This document shows positions 9,762-19,577 of a stretch of 64,000 nt of DNA, in pieces. Below the pieces are notes generated by a model. The model was not told where the DNA came from and did no database searches. It saw nothing but the letters and a program-made list of their open reading frames with translations. The stretch covers positions 1 to 64,000 of the forward strand of contig CALFVF010000025.1 in the NCBI GenBank assembly GCA_937928735.1, in the 5' to 3' direction. Positions within the stretch are counted from its first letter, which is position 1. Each line of letters begins with the position of its first letter. The translations under genes and the position numbers were made by a program. Origin of the DNA: an uncultured Verrucomicrobiales bacterium. Lineage in GTDB: Bacteria; Verrucomicrobiota; Verrucomicrobiia; Verrucomicrobiales; Akkermansiaceae.

Positions 9762-12388
9762 GCATCACATGTCATACGAGGAAAGACAAAGCCTTCCTCA
9801 TCTACCTCAGCATTCAGCAGAAACGTTTGCTCCACTCCAGCAAGACTAAGTTCTAGGCTCTTCATTCCTCTAGTGCTTCCCTCTCCATCATCTGCCCTAT
9901 CGTGCTCTCTATAAGAAAACCCTGGCAATAGTCTTCCTAGACTCTTTGGTTTCCATCCTATTTGAGAATCTTGCCCACGCTGCTGCGCTGTCAGATGTGG
10001 CATCGATCTCGTTAGAAACAGAGAGTGCCTATAACCAATCACATAGCCATGAGAAGAATTTTCTAACATAGGTTTTGAGCTAACTCGGTAGCAATCTAAC
10101 TCGTTTTCACCAGCCAACCCCTCCATCGAAAAATCATTACCTACAATCAGCACCTTAGTTCTTTTTTTGCGTAATTCACTTTGCCCACCTCCAGTTTGCC
10201 CATTAGAATTGGGGGTTGAGAGACGCGCTTTTAGGACAAGAGCGAATGCTACGACATTCACAAGTGACTCACCAAGACTGTCCGCGTCCACTATCAGATC
10301 CATCGAGCGCTCAAAGCCACAGCCACCTGCGAGCTGTAAGGCATTGGTGAGAATAAGCCTTTGCTGCTCTGGCGAACTTTCCAGAAGCTGCCTTTGTGCC
10401 GCTTGAAAAGGATGAACATCCGCAGCATCATCACCCTCTCTCAACAAAAGAGTTCTCGAAAAGACCTTTTCTGGCTTCGTGAGTAGATCTCTCTGTTGAA
10501 ATGCGAGTGCTCCTAAATCATAGAGTTCTGAGCGCACTCGCTCTGTACTCGCTTCTTTCGCATTGAGAGGTTCTCCATAAACCACACTCACCCCATACTT
10601 GAGCGTGTATGGCCATTTCTTAAAATAACGCTGGCGCTCAAAAGAGGAAATGGAACCCCAGAGACCATCCATATAAACAGGTAAGACAGGAACTCCTGCA
10701 CGTCGAGCCATCAGCTGGTATCCCTTTTTGAGCTCATTCATACAGCCTGATCTCGTGAGTTGACCCTCCGGGAAAATACACACGACATCCCCTGCCTTTA
10801 GAGCATCTGCTGTGATCTGAATCGCATCTTTCGCTCTCGCTGGCGAAATGGGCACAGTACCGAATAACTTAGCGAACTTCGCCACCACTCCTCCCTGAGC
10901 AATGAGCTTCTCATCCATCAAGAAGCGAATAGGCCGTGGAGAGGCCGCAGAAAGAACTAGAGAGTCAATATAGGAAACATGGTTCGCAAGGAGTAATACC
11001 CCACCACTCTTTGGCATTTGCGCCACGCCCTCAATCTTGATTTTATAAATAAATCGAAACATTGCTAAAATCACAAAGCGCAGAGTTTGCTGAGGCAATA
11101 ATCGAGTCGCCACCCAAGTCGCCCATAATGCTAGTGCGCCAAACAGGAAGAACTGCGCACTCACAGAAACTCCATTTTGCTTAAGTATCAGCTGCAACCC
11201 CACCGCCCCTAGACCTCCAAAACAATTAAGCAAATTCGACGCGGCCAATACACTTCCACGCTCACTGGGCAGACTCGCGTCTTGTAATGTCGCATTCAAT
11301 GGAACAAGAAACATCGCAGCACCCGCACCCGCTACACTCATCGCCACATAAAATGCGACACTCTCTGGTGAACAGAGGCCAATCCACGCTGTCGCCAGCG
11401 CCATGACAAACCCACCCACAGGCACTAAGCCGAGCTCAATGCCGCGCTTTGAAATCCAAGAAGCCGCTAGACTACCCAGTGCAATTCCTAGACCAGATAC
11501 GAGCATCATCCACGCGAGAGAACTAGCCTCACCACCAAGAGAATGAAGATTATTCTCCTTAGCCACCTGGATTGAGACAAGTTGAATAAACCCCCCAAAC
11601 GTCCAGAAAAAAGCGACGCCAAACGCACTTAGGCGTAAGGACCTTTGTCTCATCACAACCTTTAATTGCTCGAGGTGATTGAACATCAAACCCCAGCGAA
11701 ATGGTAACTGAGAAGACGCCTGCACAGCCTCAATCCCATAAGAACAAAGTGTCGATACCGGCCCTAAACAAAGGAGTAAACACACAGGAAACAAAGCTGC
11801 TTCCCAAGGATCTAAACCCGCAAATAAGCGATGATCGTACCAAAAACTCATGAGAATGGAACCTGCTAAAATCGCCAAAATGGTTCCCATTTCGACAATA
11901 CCGCTCGCAAAGCCCAACTGCTTACTACCCACTAATTCTTTAATAATTCCCATTTTGGCAGGGCTCAAAAACGTGGACTGCACCGCAAGCAAGAAAAACG
12001 TCGCAATAGCCGCGACGATCCACTGCTGTGATAAACAAAGAAACAAACACGCTAGAACACAAAGCTGAAACCAGCTCGAGTACCGTATGACCCTTGTCTT
12101 AGAAAAACGGTCACTCACCCAGCCTGCTAGTGGTGCTAATACGATAAATGGCGTAACGATAAGACCAGCGAGAATATACTCGATATGAGCAATGCTTGTG
12201 GGCACACCTTCTGCGCTGATTTTTGTGAGGGCAACACCTAAGGCAACTAAAAGGAACTGAACGGCCTTATCATTAAAAGAATTCTGCACAAGCATCACCA
12301 TTAGGCTCACAAAAGAAAACCAATTACGGCGAGTGGGTGACGGCAGGTTAGAGAGATGATCATGCACAGGCATCGCGCGCATCATCAC
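9758..12388 (-). CDS. MFS transporter (LplT-like) fused to 1-acylglycerol-3-phosphate acyltransferase (PlsC-like), with divergent C-terminal extension
   Basis: 12-TM MFS region (aa ~20-420); LLLANHVSYIDSLVL (HX4D) and IFPEGQLTRSG acyltransferase motifs; ~240-aa C-terminal tail. Confidence 0.88.
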   Translation of the reverse strand: MMMRAMPVHDHLSNLPSPTRRNWFSFVSLMVMLVQNSFNDKAVQFLLVALGVALTKISAEGVPTSIAHIEYILAGLIVTPFIVLAPLAGWVSDRFSKTRVIRYSSWFQLCVLACLFLCLSQQWIVAAIATFFLLAVQSTFLSPAKMGIIKELVGSKQLGFASGIVEMGTILAILAGSILMSFWYDHRLFAGLDPWEAALFPVCLLLCLGPVSTLCSYGIEAVQASSQLPFRWGLMFNHLEQLKVVMRQRSLRLSAFGVAFFWTFGGFIQLVSIQVAKENNLHSLGGEASSLAWMMLVSGLGIALGSLAASWISKRGIELGLVPVGGFVMALATAWIGLCSPESVAFYVAMSVAGAGAAMFLVPLNATLQDASLPSERGSVLAASNLLNCFGGLGAVGLQLILKQNGVSVSAQFFLFGALALWATWVATRLLPQQTLRFVILAMFRFIYKIKIEGVAQMPKSGGVLLLANHVSYIDSLVLSAASPRPIRFLMDEKLIAQGGVVAKFAKLFGTVPISPARAKDAIQITADALKAGDVVCIFPEGQLTRSGCMNELKKGYQLMARRAGVPVLPVYMDGLWGSISSFERQRYFKKWPYTLKYGVSVVYGEPLNAKEASTERVRSELYDLGALAFQQRDLLTKPEKVFSRTLLLREGDDAADVHPFQAAQRQLLESSPEQQRLILTNALQLAGGCGFERSMDLIVDADSLGESLVNVVAFALVLKARLSTPNSNGQTGGGQSELRKKRTKVLIVGNDFSMEGLAGENELDCYRVSSKPMLENSSHGYVIGYRHSLFLTRSMPHLTAQQRGQDSQIGWKPKSLGRLLPGFSYREHDRADDGEGSTRGMKSLELSLAGVEQTFLLNAEVDEEGFVFPRMTCDA

Positions 12389-12559
12389 ATTTCGTCCAAA
12401 AGAAGCAATAGTACAAACCGAATTCTAGCAATGACTCAGAGCCAGAGACTGGATACGGTCAATTGTTGAAAAATGCACACCTGTTCTTGTTTTTGTGTTT
12501 GCACTGGTAAGAAATTCAGGCCTCCAACTATGCGATTCTATTGATTTCCTCCAAAAACA

Positions 12560-13108
12560 TCACTCAGTTCGTACCATCGTGCGGCTTTTTACGTAGGTGT
12601 CCCCTCCAATGGTATAGCTTAGATGACTCTGTAGCTCCCACATACTAATCCCCAAGTCAGTAAGACTTAAAAATTGAGGGGTTCCTGGAGAATTACGTAA
12701 AATCCTCGTTCTCGTCAAAGTTGCTGTGACATTCTGCCCATTGTTGAGAGTGCCGATAACAACATTATTGGTGACCGTATTGGCAGGAAACACTGGCCAA
12801 GGGCTCACATTACCATCACGCCCAGCAATGATATCAAAATCCATACTATTACCCAGTGCTACCTCTCTGGTGAGATACGCATCTGCGAGGTTTTGGCGGA
12901 TCACCCAGACTCTGGGTGTAATCACATCAATGGATAAGCTGAGCAATATAATAGCGATAGCCACGAGTAAACTCAATGCCACTGTCCCCTCGACTAGAAA
13001 GGAACCTGCTCGGCGCTTTAAACTATTTTTTGTAGTCTGTGAGGACTTTAGCCAAGAGCCTCTAGGAGTATTGAGCTGCTTTTTGATCGGGCCAAACTTC
13101 GTTATCAT
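12560..13108 (-). CDS. Type IV pilin/pseudopilin-like protein
   Basis: Prepilin-like class III signal: RRAGSFLVEGTVALSLLVAIAIILLSLSI after basic leader. Confidence 0.55.
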   Translation of the reverse strand: MITKFGPIKKQLNTPRGSWLKSSQTTKNSLKRRAGSFLVEGTVALSLLVAIAIILLSLSIDVITPRVWVIRQNLADAYLTREVALGNSMDFDIIAGRDGNVSPWPVFPANTVTNNVVIGTLNNGQNVTATLTRTRILRNSPGTPQFLSLTDLGISMWELQSHLSYTIGGDTYVKSRTMVRTE

Positions 13109-13344
13109 TGGTCGTCAGTCTTTGGAGTTTTTTGAAGTGCTACTTACTTTATCACGGTAAGTGGAACAAGGACAACTGTTCTTGTGCCTTCGGAAGTCAC
13201 AGAACTGCTAACATGCTTAAATCATACTGCCATTAAGACTTCCTTGTCAACGCTTCTTACAATGTATTGACAACTGACCATTCGGTTTCTCTATACCCTA
13301 AAATCACAATTGCCAAAAAACACCCAATCAACCATTCTGTCTCT

Positions 13345-14136
13345 ATGAAACACCATTTGATTTATGCTTCCTGTTTAAGTTTGATGATTTTTTTAGCAGC
13401 TTGTGCTCCGGTTCCTCCTTCTTTAGGGCCAAACGGTGAGGTACGCCTAAATTCTGGTTCCTCTAGCCTCAATAGCCGAGGAGTCAGTGAGTTCGCCAAG
13501 CTTAAAAACCAAAAGAAAATTTCCACTAATAGAGCCTACCGGGCACAGCTTAGCCGAGTGGGACAGCGCTTAGTTCGTGCGAATCAACTCCCCGGCAACC
13601 AATGGGAATTTGTGGTCTTTGAGGACAGCACACCCAATGCCTTTGCCCTGCCTGGTGGGAAAATTGGTGTGCACACAGGTCTCTTTCCCATCACCAAAAA
13701 CGATGCCGGCCTTGCTGCTGTCATAGGTCATGAGATCGCTCATATCACCTCCAATCACGCCGGCACTAGAATCCAGCAGCAGCAAGGACTCGCTCTAGGA
13801 GGTCTTGTTCTAGACTCCATTCTACAGTCCAGAGGTGGTACAGATAGCTCCCGTGCCGCAGTGGGTGGACTATACGGAGCTGGTGCTTCAGTAGGCTATG
13901 CGCTGCCCAATTCTCGCAAGCACGAATTAGAAGCAGATAAAATAGGCGCTATTTTTATGGCGCGAGCAGGCTATCACCCAGAAGAGGCGATTGCACTCTG
14001 GCAGCGATTCGCCGCTTATTCTAGAAAATCTGGCTCTCGGACACCTGAGTGGCTCAGTACTCACCCTGTGGACACCACGAGAATTCGCTCACTACGCGCT
14101 TTTTTACCAGTCGCACTGAAGGAATATAAACGCTAG
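13345..14136 (+). CDS. M48 family metallopeptidase, lipoprotein
   Basis: Lipobox LAAC; GHEIAH zinc motif; HELEADKIG; start taken at MKHHLIY. Confidence 0.9.
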   Translation: MKHHLIYASCLSLMIFLAACAPVPPSLGPNGEVRLNSGSSSLNSRGVSEFAKLKNQKKISTNRAYRAQLSRVGQRLVRANQLPGNQWEFVVFEDSTPNAFALPGGKIGVHTGLFPITKNDAGLAAVIGHEIAHITSNHAGTRIQQQQGLALGGLVLDSILQSRGGTDSSRAAVGGLYGAGASVGYALPNSRKHELEADKIGAIFMARAGYHPEEAIALWQRFAAYSRKSGSRTPEWLSTHPVDTTRIRSLRAFLPVALKEYKR

Positions 14137-14221
14137 CCATCACTCTAAGATGTATGAACAATGGTCAATGACGCATTCGATACGAATGTTTGTCATCGTC
14201 CATAGAGCTACACACACCACT

Positions 14222-14854
14222 ATGAAATTATCTTCCTTCGCCAAATTCACCCTTCTTTCTGTCTTTTCACTCTTTTCTTGTCAACAAGCCATGTCACAAT
14301 TTGATAGCACACCCGCCCCCATGCCCGAAATACCCGAAGGGCATGAAGTTGCGACACTTGGAGCAGGCTGTTTCTGGTGTGTTGAAGTCATCTATGATAG
14401 ACTCGATGGCGTACACTCATGCACCTCAGGCTACACAGGTGGGCATGTGGAAAACCCAACCTACGATGACATTCTGACTAAAAAATCCGGTCACGCCGAG
14501 GTTGTCCAAGTCGTCTTCGATCCAAAGGTTATCGCCTACGCTGAAGTTCTAGAATGGTTCTGGAAACTCCATGATCCTACACAAGCAGATGGCCAAGGCA
14601 ATGACATCGGCCCCCAGTACCGCACAGAAATATTCTATCACAACGAAGGGCAGAAAGCACAAGCCATCGCTTCTAAAGAAGCTGCCCAAGCAGCCTTCGA
14701 TAAGCCCATTGTCACAGCCATTACTGAGGCTTCACAATTCTATCCCGCAGAGATCGGCCATCAAGAGTACTATAAGCTCAACGGCAACAAAAACCCATAC
14801 TGCCAGGTCGTGATCGCGCCCAAGCTCGAAAAGCTCAATCTCACTGACAAATAA
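14222..14854 (+). CDS. msrA: Peptide-methionine (S)-S-oxide reductase MsrA, probably exported
   Basis: GAGCFWCVE active site; GYTGGHVENPTYDD; DPTQADGQGNDIGPQYR; N-terminal hydrophobic leader. Confidence 0.92.
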   Translation: MKLSSFAKFTLLSVFSLFSCQQAMSQFDSTPAPMPEIPEGHEVATLGAGCFWCVEVIYDRLDGVHSCTSGYTGGHVENPTYDDILTKKSGHAEVVQVVFDPKVIAYAEVLEWFWKLHDPTQADGQGNDIGPQYRTEIFYHNEGQKAQAIASKEAAQAAFDKPIVTAITEASQFYPAEIGHQEYYKLNGNKNPYCQVVIAPKLEKLNLTDK

Positions 14855-14864
14855 TTAAGAACTC

Positions 14865-15692
14865 ATGCAGGATGCCCACATTCACCTGCAAGACCCAAGA
14901 CTGGAAGACTCCCTTGAGGAGTACATCCAGCAGGCACATGAGCTAGGCATTCAGAGATGTGTGGTGAATGGAACGTCTCCAGAAGACTGGCCGCGAGTTG
15001 AAGAACTAGCTCGTAAGTACCCTGAATTCATCCTCCCAGCATATGGGCTCCACCCTTGGAAGGCTACGCACACACAGATTCAAAATCACTACCCTGACTG
15101 GGCAGAGCAACTAGAAGAGTTACTGCTCAATAATCCACATAGTAGCATTGGAGAATGTGGTCTCGATCGCTGGATCAAAGGGTATGAATTTGACCTGCAA
15201 CAAGAGGTGTTTGAGCTCCAACTTGACCTAGCACACCAGTATAATCGACCTATCTCTGTACACTGCTTAAGAGCTTGGGGACATCTACTGGATACTTTAC
15301 GCACACAGCCTAAACCTCACAGAGGTATTGTACTCCACTCTTATGGTGGGTCCAAAGAACTAGTTCCAGAACTAGTCAGTTTAGGCTGTTACTTCTCGTT
15401 TTCTGGATATTTTCTCCACCCCCGCAAACAAAAAGTTCAGGAAGCTTATCAAAAAGTCCCATTAGAGCGTCTATTGGTTGAAACAGACGCTCCAGACATG
15501 ACTCCTCCTGAATCACTAGTTGTCCATACAGTAGGCATAAATGCTCTGCCAAATAATCACCCCGCTAACTTACTCGTCAATATCCAAGGCCTTAGCCGTA
15601 TCCTAAAAACACCTGAAAATTCATTGCATCAGCGACTGGAAGAAAATTTTTATAATGTCTTTGCACTCGTTACAAATACAATAACAAATTAA
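14865..15692 (+). CDS. TatD family hydrolase
   Basis: MQDAHIHLQD; GECGLDRW; VETDAPDMTP. Confidence 0.88.
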   Translation: MQDAHIHLQDPRLEDSLEEYIQQAHELGIQRCVVNGTSPEDWPRVEELARKYPEFILPAYGLHPWKATHTQIQNHYPDWAEQLEELLLNNPHSSIGECGLDRWIKGYEFDLQQEVFELQLDLAHQYNRPISVHCLRAWGHLLDTLRTQPKPHRGIVLHSYGGSKELVPELVSLGCYFSFSGYFLHPRKQKVQEAYQKVPLERLLVETDAPDMTPPESLVVHTVGINALPNNHPANLLVNIQGLSRILKTPENSLHQRLEENFYNVFALVTNTITN

Positions 15693-15704
15693 CTCCCTAA
15701 CCTA

Positions 15705-15863
15705 ATACCAATAAGGAAAAATACCTGGTAGAAAGTGCGAAGAGATTTGGAGGGAGATCAGGGCGAAACCCATCGGTGATGCGAGCATCTCCAATGATGT
15801 GACAACGATGGCACCTCGTCAAAGATCTAGCGAATTCTACCACTTAGTTTTCTGAGTTGGTAT
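15705..15863 (+). repeat. MITE-like intergenic repeat, copy 1
   Basis: ~159 bp bounded by ATACCAA...TTGGTAT; ~79% identical by hand alignment to 48177-48334; internal 19-bp identical blocks; imperfect TIR ~29 bp (22/29 matches by hand). Confidence 0.8.
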
Positions 15864-15895
15864 AAGATCGAATGAATTCGTAGCTACTTAGAGCA

Positions 15896-16654
15896 CTAGC
15901 GTCGGCGAACGAAAAACCCTAAAGACGCAAGACCAAATAACACTGTCGTACTAGGTTCTGGAATGGTTGTTATCGCATTGAAAGAAACATTGTCTAAGGT
16001 AATAGATACACCCTCCTGAGCAGCAAAAGTCTGAACCACCAGTGTATCAATCGATGCGGGAAGTCCAGCTGAGTTTGCACTTTGAGACTGCTGTTCTTGC
16101 GTTAAAACATTATCCACAAAGAAATCATAACCTCCCGCTTCTAGTGTCTGTGAAACCCCAGCTGGGTCTGTGTAGACAAAATCACTCGTTGTCGTATTAA
16201 AGTAGTAGCGAACTGTACTAGTCACCCCATCAACTATTCCCACGGTTCCCGCTTCGAGTGTATCTGACAAATTAGCAACTGGACTACCTCCTGTGCTACG
16301 GGAATCTCCTGACACCAACTGTATGAAGCCTCGATCGGATAAAGTGCCTGGGCCCATTGCCTCAACAATCGTGAAGTCAAATTCAAAAAAACCTGTTGTA
16401 GCCTGCGCTGTAGATTCAAATTCTACACGATCTCCACCACCATTTGAAGTTAGCACAAAGGCATTATTGACAATAGTTAGTGCCGATCCCCCAGCTACAT
16501 CAATAAATCCTGCTCCACTGGATGCAGCTCGGTCTGAGAATTGACCATCAGCTTGTGTAAAATCTTCTGAGAAGATAACCGCTGCTTGGCTACTGGAAAA
16601 AGATATTAAACTAATAACACTGCAAGTGACTAATGCTTTCTTCATGGGTTTCAT
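15896..16654 (-). CDS. PEP-CTERM sorting domain-containing protein
   Basis: C-terminus IPEPSTTVLFGLASLGFFVRRR; N-terminal signal peptide. Confidence 0.85.
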   Translation of the reverse strand: MKPMKKALVTCSVISLISFSSSQAAVIFSEDFTQADGQFSDRAASSGAGFIDVAGGSALTIVNNAFVLTSNGGGDRVEFESTAQATTGFFEFDFTIVEAMGPGTLSDRGFIQLVSGDSRSTGGSPVANLSDTLEAGTVGIVDGVTSTVRYYFNTTTSDFVYTDPAGVSQTLEAGGYDFFVDNVLTQEQQSQSANSAGLPASIDTLVVQTFAAQEGVSITLDNVSFNAITTIPEPSTTVLFGLASLGFFVRRR

Positions 16655-17124
16655 TTTTGTGAGTTTATGATTTTTATAAATTAATTTTCATTTAATGAAA
16701 TTAGAACCCAAAGTCAATCTATTTCTTATATTCCAAACCTGTCGCCTCAAACTTTACATTAAATTAACAATCAATTACTTAGAAAAAAACAAACCAGGAA
16801 AGGAAAATAAGCACAAGCAGTAAGCATTCTCCTAATCACAGAATGATTAGCATAATATCTCTGTCACCCCTTCTACAGAATACCCCTGGTAACATCATAT
16901 CTAGAATACCATCAGATTTTTCAATCAAAAGCAGGTTACTAGAAGTATTCTTTATCCTCATATTTTTGATTTTGTTCTCTATTTCTAATGCCCTACACCA
17001 TGACTCCTTAAACTCTTTCTTACTGTAAAATTCTATCTGAGAGCAGAACTTTGAGCTAGACATTCAAAGTAATTGAAAAAATTCTTGCTTACCCCCGCCT
17101 CAAGAAACATAACATATTCTTGTT

Positions 17125-19533
17125 ATGTTTAAGTCTTTGATTTTGCTCTTAGTTTCCAGTTATTGTCTTATCGCTCAAAATCTTACCGCTCAAAATCAAC
17201 AAGTACTTAAGCCTGCCTCAAATCAGTGGTCTCAAATAACAAGAAACGCGCTCTTTGAGAAGCGCTTGCAACACAGACGACTTTTCTCAAACCCGCCTTC
17301 GGAGAAGACCTCGAGACTAAGGTCAAATTTGCTCACTTCTCGCATTGTTGGCGGCAAGGAGGCTACAGCCCAAGCTTACCCATGGATGGCTGCAATCACC
17401 TCCTCGGGCACTCCTAATTTGTTTCTTTCTCAATTTTGTGGAGGATCACTCATTCACCCCCATTGGATTCTCACTGCTGCACATTGTGTTGTTGGTGAAA
17501 CTCCAGATTCCATCCAAGTTGTTCTGGGAGCACATGATCTCACCGATCCTACTGGTATCCAGCGACTCAATGTGGATGAAATCATTCTTCATCCAAAATT
17601 TACTGAAGATACTGTCACTAACTTTGATGTCGCTCTACTCCGCTTATCGCAACCTGCTAACTCTCAATTCACCCCCATTGCTCTTATTGACGACGATAGG
17701 CTCGAGGAAGTTGGTACTCTGGCTCGAGTCATTGGCTGGGGAAACACTTCGGCCACAGGCAGTCAGTTTCCGACTATTCTGCAGGAAGTTGATGTCCCTA
17801 TCGTCTCTCTTGCCAGTGCGAACAGCCCTTCCTCATACAATAATCAAATCACTCGTTTCATGCTTCCCGCCGGCTTTACTGGTGGGGGCCAAGATTCATG
17901 CCAAGGTGACAGTGGCGGGCCTCTCATGGTCCCATCTCCTCTGAGTACAGGGTGGTCCATTGCTGGTATTGTCAGTTTTGGAAGCGGCTGTGCTCAGCCT
18001 AATTTTTTTGGTATTTATACAAGCGTGTCAACGTTCCGTGATTTTGTTCTTTCCCACATTTACCCCAATTATCTTCTCTGGGAAGAGACAAAAGGTATCC
18101 GCGGCGAGCTTCGTGATCCAGATGGAGACCAGCTTAATAATCTAGCAGAGTTTGCTTTTAACACTTCACCCCGGATCCCTGACACCCCTCTCATAGAATA
18201 TCGCCCAGAGACTGTCTCAGGCGAGCGTCGCCAGGCTATCACACTTCAGACTCCCTCCAAAACCGAGGAGATCGACTACTCTCTGCTACATTCTACTGAT
18301 CTCCAGTCCTCCACTCAGCAGACATTCGACCTAGAGGCTCTCACGACAAACACCCTTCCTGTCTCTGGCCGCAGTGATACCATCACTCGAACTGTTGTTA
18401 CAAAATTCTCTGCTGATGAGCCTCAAGCTTTCTTTCAGGTAGGGGCAGCAGCTGTAGAATCTCCCACAACGGGCCCTCGCACTCTCCATACGCCAGGAGG
18501 CGCTAATGGCTACCTGACGACCAATGACCTCATTCACCCTGACTTCCCTGCTAGAAATCAAAAACTCTTCTTTCTAGCAGACCCTTCTCCTGGGCAAATA
18601 GTCACTATTTCTGGTCGATCTACACAGTTTGACATGCGCCTTGAACTTCTCAATGCTGATACTCTCGAAGTCCTTCAAGTCGCCGACTCTAACAACGCCT
18701 TAGGACTCACAGGTCAAGATGAGTTTCTCACACTAATTCCAGACTCTGAAATCAACTATCTGATCCGCCTAACTAGTGCAGCTAATGGGCAAACGGGTTC
18801 TTTTAACCTCGGCTGCTTTCTCCCTAACTCTCTACCAGTCATCACTGAAACTTCGAGCGTGAATGCGGCCCTACAGAGCTCAGACGCTACAGACCCGACG
18901 CGCGAGCCTCACCGTGCTTTCATTGAGCAATTTCATCTTGCCAATCATAGTTTCGCTAGTCTGCAACTTAGACTCACTTCTTCTTTTGACTCTAATATCA
19001 CTGTCATAGACCTGGAAACAGGCAGCCGTATTGCTCATGTAGATCAATTCTTTGGCACTCCCGACAATGTCGAAATCCTTAATTTTCGGCCAACCCCTGG
19101 TCAGGACTATCTGATTCAAGTCTCTAGCTTCAGTCCCAATGAAACAGGTTCTTTTCGCCTAGAGCTCTCAGAATCCATTTCAGCACCTGCTGTCCTTATC
19201 TCTACTTCACAGATACTCACTGGTAGCCTTGATTCTAGTGATCCCAATAACGGATTTGTACAGGGTGCTTTATTCGATGATTACCGTTTGAATAACTCTA
19301 TCGCAGGTCAGCAAATCCGTATTGATTTAAGATCAAATACATTTAATAATGTCATCGAATTAATCCATGACGATACCGAACAGCTTCTCGCCATTAGTGA
19401 TCTTTCGGCACCCACGATAAACTCTTCACTCATTTTCACTGTGCAACCGGGAGTACCCTACCGAATACGTGCAACCTCATTTTCACCTGGAGATACTGGG
19501 AACTATACTCTAGAGACAACTCTCATTCCTTGA
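17125..19533 (+). CDS. Trypsin-like (S1) secreted serine protease with C-terminal PPC-like repeats
   Basis: RIVGGKEA, LTAAHC, FDVALLRL, DSCQGDSGGPL catalytic motifs; repeated LELxDxxT-like beta domains at the C-terminus. Confidence 0.9.
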   Translation: MFKSLILLLVSSYCLIAQNLTAQNQQVLKPASNQWSQITRNALFEKRLQHRRLFSNPPSEKTSRLRSNLLTSRIVGGKEATAQAYPWMAAITSSGTPNLFLSQFCGGSLIHPHWILTAAHCVVGETPDSIQVVLGAHDLTDPTGIQRLNVDEIILHPKFTEDTVTNFDVALLRLSQPANSQFTPIALIDDDRLEEVGTLARVIGWGNTSATGSQFPTILQEVDVPIVSLASANSPSSYNNQITRFMLPAGFTGGGQDSCQGDSGGPLMVPSPLSTGWSIAGIVSFGSGCAQPNFFGIYTSVSTFRDFVLSHIYPNYLLWEETKGIRGELRDPDGDQLNNLAEFAFNTSPRIPDTPLIEYRPETVSGERRQAITLQTPSKTEEIDYSLLHSTDLQSSTQQTFDLEALTTNTLPVSGRSDTITRTVVTKFSADEPQAFFQVGAAAVESPTTGPRTLHTPGGANGYLTTNDLIHPDFPARNQKLFFLADPSPGQIVTISGRSTQFDMRLELLNADTLEVLQVADSNNALGLTGQDEFLTLIPDSEINYLIRLTSAANGQTGSFNLGCFLPNSLPVITETSSVNAALQSSDATDPTREPHRAFIEQFHLANHSFASLQLRLTSSFDSNITVIDLETGSRIAHVDQFFGTPDNVEILNFRPTPGQDYLIQVSSFSPNETGSFRLELSESISAPAVLISTSQILTGSLDSSDPNNGFVQGALFDDYRLNNSIAGQQIRIDLRSNTFNNVIELIHDDTEQLLAISDLSAPTINSSLIFTVQPGVPYRIRATSFSPGDTGNYTLETTLIP

Positions 19534-19577
19534 TCATTCTAGGGTTTTACAACAAAAGACCATCCGTATCGCATTTT

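Noticed and set aside
15703-15866. Target-site duplication around repeat copy 1
   Set aside because: Flanks (CTA / AAG at copy 1, TTT / TAT at copy 2) do not match; no TSD can be claimed, so mobility remains inference.
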